From WYZ-LMO8 sp964586135 (GTDB taxonomy: Archaea; Thermoproteota; Methanomethylicia; Nezhaarchaeales; WYZ-LMO8): a stretch of 37,887 bases of DNA. Made by a program: the position numbers and the translations under genes. Each line of letters begins with the position of its first letter. Position 1 is the first letter of the stretch. Of the stretch, positions 23,180 through 31,014 are shown in pieces. The notes below the pieces were generated by a model. It was not told where the DNA came from. It worked only from the letters and a program-made list of their open reading frames with translations, and did not search any database. The DNA is taken from NCBI GenBank assembly GCA_964586135.1, contig CAZPGS010000003.1, positions 1 to 37,887 of the forward strand. The letters are read 5' to 3'.

Positions 23180-24027
23180 TTTTCGACCTTCACAGAGCCG
23201 TATCCTACTACTGAGAACTTATCGCCAGTGACGTCACCTGAAGTCGCGTACTTCAATACCGTCGCCCTTCTGGCCCCTAACTTCTTCACTGCGTAAAGCA
23301 TCGAGGCCACAGGCCCGGGACCACACATCGACACTCGCAAGGAGTCAACGAATCTCAACATCGTGTCTGGGTCAAGAGCTTCTATGGATTTCAACACCTT
23401 AAGGTCCTTCTCGTAAGCCTTCTCTTGAGGCTCATAGTGGGTAAAGTCCGTTGAGGCTATTATCACGGCATCTTCGTTCTCGAGCGCTTTAGCTATGGCG
23501 TTGCCCACATCTACGCATACGTCTCTCAGCTGGAGCATCATGCAAATCGGGACGAAGCTAAGGCGATCGCCATATATGTATTGCAAAAACGGTAGCTGAA
23601 CTTCTATCGAGTGTTCCTGTAGGTGTGCAAGCTCGTCGACTGCTATTACCTCGCTGTTCTTAACTATCTTTTTCGCTACTTCGCTATTGACCTCCACATT
23701 TCCGAGAGGCGTCCTCCAGTAACCGCCGTCGACTATTGAGATTCCGGACCCTAGGCCCGTGTGGTTTGGGCCCAATATTACTACGACGCCCGGGACACCG
23801 TCTTTTGCGAGCTCAGCGTAAGAGTGTGCGGCTATCGGTCCTGAATACACGTAGCCCGCGTGAGGACACACCAAGCCCGCAATGCTCCTCTTGCCCTGTT
23901 CATTGACAGAGGGAATGGAGCCAGGGCCTAGCTTGTGCTTGAAGCACCACTCTATCCTCTTCTTGAGCGTCTCGCTGTCGCCTTCGTAGAACAAGCCCGC
24001 TACAGCTGGGTACCTGATCCTCCTCAA
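23176..24027 (-). CDS. MEMO1 family protein
   Basis: 283 residues: IRYPAVAGLFYEGD, IAGLVCPHAGYVYSGPIAAHSY, VVILGPNHTGLG, LQEHSIEVQLPFLQYI and VIIASTDFTHYEP. Histidine and acidic metal-type positions match the MEMO/extradiol-dioxygenase-like fold. The archaeal function is unknown, but the gene is constantly found beside isoprenoid genes and S2, as here. The TTG start at 24027 follows AGGTG by about 8 nt. Confidence 0.92.
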   Translation of the reverse strand: MRRIRYPAVAGLFYEGDSETLKKRIEWCFKHKLGPGSIPSVNEQGKRSIAGLVCPHAGYVYSGPIAAHSYAELAKDGVPGVVVILGPNHTGLGSGISIVDGGYWRTPLGNVEVNSEVAKKIVKNSEVIAVDELAHLQEHSIEVQLPFLQYIYGDRLSFVPICMMLQLRDVCVDVGNAIAKALENEDAVIIASTDFTHYEPQEKAYEKDLKVLKSIEALDPDTMLRFVDSLRVSMCGPGPVASMLYAVKKLGARRATVLKYATSGDVTGDKFSVVGYGSVKVEK

Positions 24028-24066
24028 ATTTCAACACCTGAAGAAAATTAGCCTAAATAAGGCTCT

Positions 24067-24708
24067 TTAACTTTCCTCAGAAGAAGAGGTTTCTTCGACG
24101 GGCAGTTTAGTCTCGAACTCTGCGACGGGCACCGGTAGATCGCCATCAGGTGGTATTACTCCTCTTTCTCTCAACGTTTGGCGCGTCAGGAGCCAGTAGA
24201 CAAGCGCCAAGGACTTCCTACCTTTGTTGTTGACCGGTATTATGAGGTCAACGAAGACGGCGTCGTTGTCCGTATCGCAGAGTGCTATTATTGGCACGCC
24301 TATCTTCGCGGCCTCGTTTATTGCCTGCTCGTCCGCTCTTGTATCAGTGGCTATAAGGAGCTCGGGCTCCATGTAAAAGGGGAGCTTAGGGTTCGTGAAA
24401 GTACCTGGAATGAACCGTCCTGGAATCGCGACGGCGCCCGTCAACTCAGCAAACTTCTCAACGCATTTGAAGCCGTATTGCCTTGACGAAGTAGCCACGA
24501 CCTTAGGGGGGTCATGCCTGGCTATCATCTTCGCAGCTATCCTTATCCTCTCATCGGTTTTCGCAAGGTCTATGACGCAGAGCCCATCGGGTCTTATCTT
24601 GTAGATAAACGGTCTAAGCGCTGTTGTCTTTATGTGAGTGCCTAAGTGAACCCCTGCCTTCAAGTACTCCTCTCTCGGTATTAAGAGCTCTTTTTGTTGG
24701 AGGGCCAC
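24067..24708 (-). CDS. rps2: Small ribosomal subunit protein S2
   Basis: 213 residues: YLKAGVHLGTHIKTTALRPFIYKIRPDGLCVIDLAKTDERI, GRFIPGTFTNP, PELLIATDTRADEQAINEA, IPIIALCDTDNDAVFVDLIIPVNNKGRKSLALVYWLL. A full-length archaeal S2 with an acidic Ser/Glu tail. GTG 24708 follows GAGGTGGTG. It is 9 bp after enolase, the conserved archaeal pairing. Confidence 0.97.
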   Translation of the reverse strand: MALQQKELLIPREEYLKAGVHLGTHIKTTALRPFIYKIRPDGLCVIDLAKTDERIRIAAKMIARHDPPKVVATSSRQYGFKCVEKFAELTGAVAIPGRFIPGTFTNPKLPFYMEPELLIATDTRADEQAINEAAKIGVPIIALCDTDNDAVFVDLIIPVNNKGRKSLALVYWLLTRQTLRERGVIPPDGDLPVPVAEFETKLPVEETSSSEES

Positions 24709-24717
24709 ACCACCACC

Positions 24718-25986
24718 TCAGCGGGTTACTTGTAGGGGAAGCTCAGCCATGCATTTAACGTTTTCCAACATCTCCTCAATCCTGATGAGCTCGTTGTGCT
24801 TAACTATCCTCTCTCCGCCCAAAACCCCAGCCTTTATGACCGGACACCTAAACCCAACGGCTAAGTGGCTTATGAACGCGTCCTCCGTCTCCCCTGACCT
24901 GTGCGACATCACTGGCATCAACCCGCCAGCCCTCGCGACTCTCAAGGCTTTGTAGGCATCGGTGAGAGTCCCAACTTGGTTCGGCTTTATTATGATGGCG
25001 TTCGCGGCCTTAAGCTCAAGCCCTTGTTTTATCCTAACCACGTTGGTGGTGAAGAGATCGTCGCCGCATATAAGGGCCCTATGACCTATAGCCTTCATTA
25101 AGAGGCCAAAGCCCTCGAAGTCTTCTTCGTGAAGCGGGTCCTCAACGTACCTCAAATCGTATTCCTCAGTCACTTCGATAACGTAGTTTATCTGTTCCTC
25201 TCGGGTGCGTCTTCTTCCCTCTCTTCTGAAGAAGTAAGCCTTCTCTTCGGGAATCCACATGCTCGAAGAGGCAAAGTCGACCCCCAACACTACCTTGCGC
25301 CCGAGCTCGTCGCTCACGTTGTGGCATGCCTCACTTAGGGCTTGAAAGGCCTCCTCGTCTGAGATGTTTGCAACCCATGCGCCTTCATCGCCCCTGCCTC
25401 CGGCAAATGACTTGTCGAGCTTGCCGATTACCTTGCCGGCCTCTCTGTGGACTTTAAAGCAGAGCTCTATGGCCTCACTATAACTTCTAGCTTCTACTGG
25501 AATTACGAGGAACTCCTGAATGTTCGGGGCTCTTTCTCCAGCGTGCTTTCCCCCGCCTATGACGTTGCCCAAGGGAAACGGCATCTCCGTCGCAAACGCC
25601 CCTCCTAGGTACTGGAAAAGCGGTAGCCCGAGAGACGAGGCTGCTGCCTTCGCCACTGCTATGGACACCGCTAGCGCAGCGGCCCCTCCTAATCTTGAAA
25701 AGTTTTCAGTTCCATCGATCTCGTGCAATAAGTCGTCGACACCAATTTGGTCGGTAGAGTCCATGCCTATGAGCTTTTCCGCTACGACCTCGTTCACGAG
25801 TTTTACAGCCTCGTCAACTCCTCCTCTAGGAAATGGCACGACTTCGTGGATGCCAGTGCTCGCACCGGCTGGGGCCGAGGCCTTGCCGAAGCCGTCGACA
25901 GTCACGACCTCGACCTCTATCGTTGGCCTCCCACGACTGTCGTAAATCTTCCTAGCGTAGACGTCCTCGATAATCGTCTCAGCCAA
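24718..25986 (-). CDS. eno: Enolase
   Basis: 422 residues from the chosen start. It converts 2-phosphoglycerate to phosphoenolpyruvate. Signatures: VYARKIYDSRGRPTIEVEV, APAGASTG, GGKHAGERAPNIQEFLV, VLGVDFASS (Mg Asp), YVEDPLHEEDFEG (Mg Glu), ICGDDLFTTN (Mg Asp), AIIIKPNQVGTLTDA (catalytic Lys) and PVMSHRSGETED. The frame is open to 26037, but TTG 25986 is preferred: GGGAGG lies 7 nt ahead and it falls after the rpoN stop, and homologues start near LAETIIEDVYARK. The gene for RpoK, often next to rpoN/eno, is not here. Confidence 0.96.
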   Translation of the reverse strand: MAETIIEDVYARKIYDSRGRPTIEVEVVTVDGFGKASAPAGASTGIHEVVPFPRGGVDEAVKLVNEVVAEKLIGMDSTDQIGVDDLLHEIDGTENFSRLGGAAALAVSIAVAKAAASSLGLPLFQYLGGAFATEMPFPLGNVIGGGKHAGERAPNIQEFLVIPVEARSYSEAIELCFKVHREAGKVIGKLDKSFAGGRGDEGAWVANISDEEAFQALSEACHNVSDELGRKVVLGVDFASSSMWIPEEKAYFFRREGRRRTREEQINYVIEVTEEYDLRYVEDPLHEEDFEGFGLLMKAIGHRALICGDDLFTTNVVRIKQGLELKAANAIIIKPNQVGTLTDAYKALRVARAGGLMPVMSHRSGETEDAFISHLAVGFRCPVIKAGVLGGERIVKHNELIRIEEMLENVKCMAELPLQVTR

Positions 25987-26002
25987 CGAGCGTCCTCCCA
26001 CA

Positions 26003-26209
26003 TCAAGTCGATATCCTCTTGAACATGAGAAGCTCATCTATTAAGTCTATGTGGCTTAACAACATGCGCCTACAACAATACCTCTTGACGCTTAACTCGT
26101 CGAGGACCTTCTTGGGATCCTCGCCCTCGTCGACTCGCCTTTTGAACTCTTCATAGAGGTGACCTATTGGCTTGCCGCACGTGAAGCATCTTACGGGTAT
26201 TATGACCAT
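26003..26209 (-). CDS. rpo10: RNA polymerase subunit Rpo10 (RpoN)
   Basis: 68 residues with the zinc-bundle signature PVRCFTCGKPIGHLYEEF and KRYCCRRMLLSHIDLID. Homologue of eukaryotic Rpb10, near the Rpo3-Rpo11 assembly platform. It directly follows S9 (16 bp), as in most archaea. Confidence 0.97.
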   Translation of the reverse strand: MVIIPVRCFTCGKPIGHLYEEFKRRVDEGEDPKKVLDELSVKRYCCRRMLLSHIDLIDELLMFKRIST

Positions 26210-26225
26210 GAGCGCTCACTTCGCG

Positions 26226-26639
26226 CTACCTATAGCTCTTCTGCCTCTTAGCCCTTGCTGATCTGCCGCGAGGTTTCTTTGGTTCTGCCTCTCGGGGGTC
26301 TCCCACCAACATGTGCCTGTCGTATTGAAGGAGTATTTGCTTGACCTCGGGCTTGTCTTTGAAAAACTCGACGAGCCCCCTAGCTATCGCTATCCTGGAT
26401 GCGACGGCTTGACCCATGAACCCCCCGCCTTTGACGCTTACGTCTATGTCGACGAGGCTCTTCAAATCCCCTACGAGTAATAGGGGCTCTATGATCTTCC
26501 AGCGTGCTATTTCAGGCTCTATGATCTCAAGGGGCTTGCCGTTGATGAAGACCATCCCCTTTCCGGGCTTTATGACAGCTCTTGCTATTGCCGCCTTCCT
26601 CTTACCGCTAGTCAAGACTATCCTCTGAGCAACGCTCAT
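26226..26639 (-). CDS. rps9: Small ribosomal subunit protein S9
   Basis: 137 residues: VLTSGKRKAAIARAVIKPGKGMVFINGKPLE, VDIDVSVKGGGFMGQAVASRIAIARGLVEF and the C terminus PKKPRGRSARAKRQKSYR, whose last residues approach the P-site tRNA. ATG 26639 overlaps the L13 stop by 4 nt (ATGA) and gives the family start MSVAQRIVLTSGKRK; upstream in-frame ATG 26648 is less likely. Confidence 0.97.
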   Translation of the reverse strand: MSVAQRIVLTSGKRKAAIARAVIKPGKGMVFINGKPLEIIEPEIARWKIIEPLLLVGDLKSLVDIDVSVKGGGFMGQAVASRIAIARGLVEFFKDKPEVKQILLQYDRHMLVGDPREAEPKKPRGRSARAKRQKSYR

Positions 26640-27073
26640 GAGCTCCACCCGACCCCCTTGGCGAGCTCGCTTACCGTTATATATCTCTTAGCGAGCCGAG
26701 ACGCGTCGGCCTCAGGAAACTTTATCTTATGCCTGCTGAGGTACTCTTCAGGAACGCCAATATAAACCCTCAAGTTCTTGTAGGCCATCCTGCCCCTCCA
26801 CTGCTTGTATGGGAGCATGCCCCTTATGGTCCGTTTAACGATCATGTCCGGCCTTCTGCACTTCTTGGGGCCCTTCTCGGGCATTTTCCACGTCTTCTTC
26901 GACAATACGTACTCCTTGTACTCTTCGATTATTGATTGCTTGTCCCCTGATATGACCGCCTTCTCTGCATTTACGATTACAACTCTCTGACCCGTCAAGA
27001 GCATCTTGGCGACTAGGCTCGCCATCCTCCCGAGGATCTGCCCCTCAGCATCTACGACGACTTCTTGATCCAT
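26636..27073 (-). CDS. rpl13: Large ribosomal subunit protein L13
   Basis: 145 residues: VVVDAEGQILGRMASLVAKMLLTGQRVVIVNAEKAVISGDK, then RTIRGMLPYKQWRGRMAYKNLRVYIGVPEE. Standard archaeal L13. Start ATG 27073 (MDQEVVVDAEG) is preferred over 27079 because GGGTGAT lies 5 nt ahead. It follows L18e within a few bases. Confidence 0.96.
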   Translation of the reverse strand: MDQEVVVDAEGQILGRMASLVAKMLLTGQRVVIVNAEKAVISGDKQSIIEEYKEYVLSKKTWKMPEKGPKKCRRPDMIVKRTIRGMLPYKQWRGRMAYKNLRVYIGVPEEYLSRHKIKFPEADASRLAKRYITVSELAKGVGWSS

Positions 27074-27078
27074 GATCA

Positions 27079-27441
27079 TCACCCTATGATCTTAATGCCA
27101 GAGCCAGTAGGCCTCTCGAGTATCAGTTGCTCTATGGTCAAAGCCCTTCCGCCCGATTTCTCGATCTTCTCCTCAGCGCTCTTGGAGAACCAGAGAGCAG
27201 CCACTACGACCGGGTGGTCGATGGACCCGGCACCAAGGACTTTGCCTGGCACGACCACCACGTCGTTGGCTCGAGTGTGCCTGTTGATCTTGCTGACGTT
27301 CACGGCAATCCTCTTCCTCTTTGGCCTATGGACCCTCTCCATGAGGTCTCTCCACAGCCTAGCGTGGTGTTCTCTATAGGCTCTCCTCAGTGCTATTACG
27401 ACCCTCTTAATCATTGGGTTGGTAGCCCTTATTTCCTTCAC
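27079..27441 (-). CDS. rpl18e: Large ribosomal subunit protein L18e
   Basis: 120 residues: ATNPMIKRVVIALRRAYREHHARLWRDLMERVHRPKRKRIAVNVSKINRHTRANDVVVVPGKVLGAGSIDHPVVVAALWFSKSA. The core is shared with bacterial L15. GTG 27441 overlaps the rpoD stop by 4 nt (GTGA). Confidence 0.96.
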   Translation of the reverse strand: MKEIRATNPMIKRVVIALRRAYREHHARLWRDLMERVHRPKRKRIAVNVSKINRHTRANDVVVVPGKVLGAGSIDHPVVVAALWFSKSAEEKIEKSGGRALTIEQLILERPTGSGIKIIG

Positions 27442-28238
27442 AATGCTTCCTCCAAGGCATTCATGAAGCGCTTGGCCTTATCAATGAGCACGTTGGCCGA
27501 CTTAACCATTACGTCTTCGGGGGACATAGCCCCGGTAGACTCCAAGTAAAATATGAAGGATCCATCGACTTTACCAACATTGATGGCGCCTTTAGGACAG
27601 GCCTCCACGCAATCACCGCACAACGTGCACTTTAAGACGTCAGCTACCTTGACCTTATCCTCATCTAGCTTTAGCACGGACCTCGCACAGACCTCGATGC
27701 ATTTTCCGCACCCATCGCATAAGTCTTCCACGACGTCCACTTTAGGGTAGTATTTATACGCGCACGCAGAGACTGGTTGCCACTTCGCATGGTCTTTGCC
27801 TATCCCGAGTTGGGCGTACGCCTCTAGCACCAGCGCTTGGCCTGCCTCAAGCTTGACTATCGGTATGTCGCTGTAGACGGGCCTCACGTTGGGGTCGTCG
27901 GAAAGCAGGTCTCTGGCGTACACTACCATCGGGTACTCGGCCTTAACATCTAAGTAGAGCCTCACTTGGCACTTTGGGCATCCAGAGCCCTGGCACTCGC
28001 AGTCCTTGGGCATCACGTAGCCGTCCTTAGGAGCCGTCAAGGGTACTAAGCCGAGTCTGTGGGCTATGATCTCGTCGAATAGTACTGAGGAGTTCGTCAG
28101 GATGACCACGTCCTCAATAGCCATCGTCGGGACTTCGGCTATAGCCGCTCTTCTTAGGGAGTTCACGAAAGCTGTGCTGACGCCCCTAATCACGAAGCGC
28201 AACTCGTTGCCCTGCCTCTCTAGAAGCTCTACCTCCAT
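27438..28238 (-). CDS. rpo3: RNA polymerase subunit Rpo3 (RpoD) with two complete iron-sulfur motifs
   Basis: About 266 residues; homologue of Rpb3 and bacterial alpha. Start of the assembly domain: ELRFVIRGVSTAFVNSLRRAAIAEVPTMAIEDV, with LAHRLGLVPL-type IIAHRLGLVPLTAP. An inserted Cys cluster CECQGSGCPKC (near residue 85) is followed by a ferredoxin-like domain with CDGCGKCIEVC and CTLCGDCVEACPKG, enough for two [4Fe-4S] clusters. Some archaeal RpoD proteins have lost one or both. The start is ATG 28238 with AGGAGGG 10 nt ahead; the open frame begins at TTG 28247. Confidence 0.95.
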   Translation of the reverse strand: MEVELLERQGNELRFVIRGVSTAFVNSLRRAAIAEVPTMAIEDVVILTNSSVLFDEIIAHRLGLVPLTAPKDGYVMPKDCECQGSGCPKCQVRLYLDVKAEYPMVVYARDLLSDDPNVRPVYSDIPIVKLEAGQALVLEAYAQLGIGKDHAKWQPVSACAYKYYPKVDVVEDLCDGCGKCIEVCARSVLKLDEDKVKVADVLKCTLCGDCVEACPKGAINVGKVDGSFIFYLESTGAMSPEDVMVKSANVLIDKAKRFMNALEEAL

Positions 28239-28253
28239 GGCGGGCAAGCCCTC

Positions 28254-28703
28254 CTACACTCTCCTACCGCGCCTGCCACCGGGCCTCCTTATGTGGTCAT
28301 GCGGTATCGGGGTCACGTCTTCTATGCTTCCTATGATCATGCCAGCCCTTGCTAAGGCCCTTATAGCTGCCTGAGCCCCCGGGCCTGGGATCTTGGGGCC
28401 GCTGCCGCCGGGCGCCCTGACCCTGATGTGTATTGCGTTTATGCCCCTCTCCATGGCCATCTTGGCCGCTTTCGTGGCCGCGAGCATAGCGGCATAGGGT
28501 GAAGGCTTTTCCCTATCGGCCTTAACGACCACCCCGCCCGAGGCCCTCGCTACGGTCTCGGAGCCAGTTATGTCCGTTATCAGTATTATCGTGTTATTGA
28601 AGCTAGCGTAAATCCATGCAATGCCCCAGTTGAGGGTCTTCGATGAGCTTTGAGCTGAGGGGCTCGGGACTTGAGACGTGGAAGCAGAGGGAGCGGAGGA
28701 CAT
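28254..28703 (-). CDS. rps11: Small ribosomal subunit protein S11
   Basis: 149 residues. A low-complexity Ser/Pro/Gln N-terminal tail (residues 1-22) precedes the core NWGIAWIYASFNNTIILITDITGSETVARASGGVVVKADREK and the C terminus DVTPIPHDHIRRPGGRRGRRV. The ATG shares one base with the S4 stop (TGATG). Platform protein of the 30S subunit. Confidence 0.97.
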   Translation of the reverse strand: MSSAPSASTSQVPSPSAQSSSKTLNWGIAWIYASFNNTIILITDITGSETVARASGGVVVKADREKPSPYAAMLAATKAAKMAMERGINAIHIRVRAPGGSGPKIPGPGAQAAIRALARAGMIIGSIEDVTPIPHDHIRRPGGRRGRRV

Positions 28704-29200
28704 CAGCCTTCACCTCCACCGCTTTGGAGGGAGATGGGCTGGCCGACTAAGTTTATGAGCCTCTCCTCGTCTATTGTCACCAGCCTATTGGGAGTCCTCA
28801 CCCTCATCCCGCCTATGGCCACATGGCCGTGGACTATTAGCTGGCGAGCATGGTGCATACTCTTGGCCAAGCCCTTCCTGTAGACTATGGTCTGAAGCCT
28901 TCTCTCTAAGACGTCTTCAACCCTCAGCGAGAGTACGTCGTCGAGCGTGGCGTTCGCTGGTAAGAGGCCGAGCCTATATAGTCTGCCCAATAGCTCTTGG
29001 ACTCGTCTCTCATCCCTCTGGGCCAAAAGCCTTCTAGCGTAGTGCCTAAACTTCCTCAAAATGGTCATAGCCTTCCAGAGCTCGCGCTTGTTTCTGAGGC
29101 CGTAAATCCCGAGGAGCTCCATCTCCCTCCTGAGCACGTCCCTCCTCCAGGGATGTCGTGGACCTTTCCAGGTCTTCTTAGGCTTCTTTGGATCCCCCAT
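28703..29200 (-). CDS. rps4: Small ribosomal subunit protein S4
   Basis: 165 residues. N-terminal PKKPKKTWKGPRHPWRRDVLRREMELLGIYGLRNKRELW and an S4 RNA-binding domain LQTIVYRKGLAKSMHHARQLIVHGHVAIGGMRVRTPNRLV. Archaeal form without the bacterial zinc knuckle. The ATG has GGTGG close ahead. It follows S13 by 14 bp. Confidence 0.97.
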   Translation of the reverse strand: MGDPKKPKKTWKGPRHPWRRDVLRREMELLGIYGLRNKRELWKAMTILRKFRHYARRLLAQRDERRVQELLGRLYRLGLLPANATLDDVLSLRVEDVLERRLQTIVYRKGLAKSMHHARQLIVHGHVAIGGMRVRTPNRLVTIDEERLINLVGQPISLQSGGGEG

Positions 29201-29214
29201 AAGGCCACCTTCGC

Positions 29215-29667
29215 CTACCCTTTCGGCTTCTTCTTAACCCCAACGGTCATGCCGACCCTACCCGTGGTTCTAGTGCGTTGTCCCCTGACCTTTAAGCCGA
29301 GGGCGTGCCTTATGCCGCGCCAGCACTTAACCCTCTTGAGCCTCTCCACGTCCTCCTTGACGGTGAGCACTAAGTCCGGACCTATCAAAAGTTTGTACTC
29401 TCCAGTCTTGTAGTCCTTCTGCCTATTGAGGGCCCAGCGGGGGATGCCATATCTCATAGGATTGGCTACGACGTCCTCTATCTTCTTAACTATGACGTCT
29501 GACAAGTAGCCGATCCTCATGGTCCTGTCCAAGTCGAGTGCATTAACTATGGCCCTAGCGAGTGTTGGGCCTACGCCTCTAATCCTAGCTAGGCCTTCCT
29601 CTATGTTTAGGCCGCCGTCTATGTCTACTCCTGCTATTCTGATTATGTGCCTGAACTCTTGGGACAT
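29215..29667 (-). CDS. rps13: Small ribosomal subunit protein S13
   Basis: 150 residues: FRHIIRIAGVDIDGGLNIEEGLARIRGVGPTLARAIVNAL, KRVKCWRGIRHALGLKVRGQRTRTTGR. Contacts the P-site tRNA from the 30S head. First gene of the minus-strand block that runs to gltX; a TATA box lies 55-65 bp upstream. Confidence 0.97.
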   Translation of the reverse strand: MSQEFRHIIRIAGVDIDGGLNIEEGLARIRGVGPTLARAIVNALDLDRTMRIGYLSDVIVKKIEDVVANPMRYGIPRWALNRQKDYKTGEYKLLIGPDLVLTVKEDVERLKRVKCWRGIRHALGLKVRGQRTRTTGRVGMTVGVKKKPKG

Positions 29668-29718
29668 TGCCGGCCCTCTCTTGCGGTAACATTTTGTGAG
29701 TTAGAGAGCCAGATGGCG

Positions 29719-29732
29719 GTAAATATACTTTA
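29719..29732 (-). promoter_or_regulatory. TATA box for the S13 operon
   Basis: On the minus strand AGTAAAGTATATTTACC (29733-29717) contains a good archaeal TATA element with an A-rich upstream side. The expected start lies near 29700, leaving a leader of about 35 nt before the S13 ATG. It likely drives S13 through gltX. Confidence 0.55.
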
Positions 29733-29767
29733 CTAAAAAGGTCTAAAGATTTCCATCCTCGAGGCAA

Positions 29768-30165
29768 TGACCGGCGTCGCGCTTACGCCGTAAGGACCTT
29801 TATTTGAACAGCTTCGCAAACGTCGTTGCGACCTCAGAAGGTAGCGCATGTGATTGGCATTATGACGGGCTCTGACATAAGCTATACCCCATCCATATAA
29901 AAGCGAACTTTTACGAACGCCGAAGCCGAAATCTTTGGCAAGCTCGCGTCGCTGGTTAACAACGCGTATACCGTCGCCACACCTTAAGCCCCCTTATCTT
30001 GCGTCGTCTTGGCCTTTCAACGTGGTCCTCGCCGCCGAGAGCCCCTCGTCCCTCGAGGGCAAGCTCTAGATCACGCTTATCACGCCTGCGCTCGTCCCTG
30101 CTCGTCGAGCAAGGCTCAGCGACCTCTCGAGTAAAGGATATCTTGTGAATATTTGAGTTAAGCTA
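29768..30165. other. Intergenic region with possible gene relic
   Basis: About 400 bp with no intact gene. One plus-strand stretch (about 29917-29985) reads TNAEAEIFGKLASLVNNAYT, then stops, and looks protein-like; the surrounding frames are broken by stops. GC-rich codon use like the neighbours suggests a decayed gene, but I cannot name it. Confidence 0.3.
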
Positions 30166-30177
30166 AGGGTGACGCCC

Positions 30178-30579
30178 GTGATAAGTGAAGAGCAGGTCGA
30201 AGCCTTTCTAGATGAGCATAACGTCTTTGCGGTTGTGGGGGTCAGCCGCAACCCTCAAAAGTACGGCCATCAAGTGTATAAAGACCTCAAGAGTGCTGGC
30301 TATAAAGTGTACCCGGTGAACCCCAACGCTCAGGAGGTTCTAGGCAATAAGTGCTATCCGTGTCTAGAGGAGCTCCCTGAGAGGCCCGATGTCGTCGTGA
30401 CAGTGGTCCCTCCGCAAGTGACAGAGCAGGTCGTCAAGACATGCAAGGAGCTGGAGATAAAGAGGGTGTGGATGCAGCCAGGCTCCGAGTCAGAAGAAGC
30501 GATAAGGTTCTGCAAGGAGAACGGTCTAGAAGTGGTTTACGACAAGTGCATAATGGTCGAGAGGAAAAGGAGGAAATGA
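30178..30579 (+). CDS. CoA-binding (YccU-like) domain protein
   Basis: 133 residues, a single Rossmann-type CoA-binding domain: VFAVVGVSRNPQKYGHQVYKDLKSAGYKVYPVNPNAQEVLGNKCYPCLEELPERPDVVVTVVPPQVTEQVV, then RVWMQPGSESEEAIRFCKENGLEVVYDKCIMVE. These small proteins bind CoA or a related nucleotide; function unknown. GTG 30178 is preferred (GGTGA 5 nt ahead); GTG 30169 is also in frame. It stands alone on the plus strand. Confidence 0.9.
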   Translation: MISEEQVEAFLDEHNVFAVVGVSRNPQKYGHQVYKDLKSAGYKVYPVNPNAQEVLGNKCYPCLEELPERPDVVVTVVPPQVTEQVVKTCKELEIKRVWMQPGSESEEAIRFCKENGLEVVYDKCIMVERKRRK

Positions 30580-31014
30580 CTGCTCATAACGGCTAAAGAT
30601 TAATGCGAACTACCCCATCCTTTAACGGAAATTTTGGCAAGCTAAAGCAGTCATTTAAGTGGTAGCTTAGCAATTTTTGTCCGTATAACTTCAGGTCCCC
30701 ACCACGTCGACATAAATGTTCACATATGTGCAAGAAGTTTAAGACGTCTTCTGAGGCCATAGCTACTACTCTTGAGGCCTGTGAGTCATCTTTCGAAGCT
30801 TAAGAGGCTTAGAGACCTCAAGTGTGATCCTCGGATCGGCAAAGGGTCCTCGAAATTTGGACTTGGCAAGGACTCGAATGGCACCTCAAAAGAAGGTCAA
30901 ATATGTCTTAAAGGACTTGAGAAAAGCTCGGGCATCATAAGAGTAGAGATGCGCGCGCCTTTATGGTTGTGCTAAGAGACGGCCGCTATTGGGAATAAGG
31001 ATTGTAGAGAATGC
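30580..31014. other. Intergenic region, nothing recognised
   Basis: About 435 bp between convergent genes. Short plus-strand frames exist (for example one from 30772) but have no recognisable family or ribosome-binding site. I see no RNA gene or repeat. Confidence 0.4.

Noticed and set aside
29585..29767. 60-codon minus-strand frame overlapping the S13 start
   Set aside because: It is a shadow of S13 in another frame and covers the S13 promoter.
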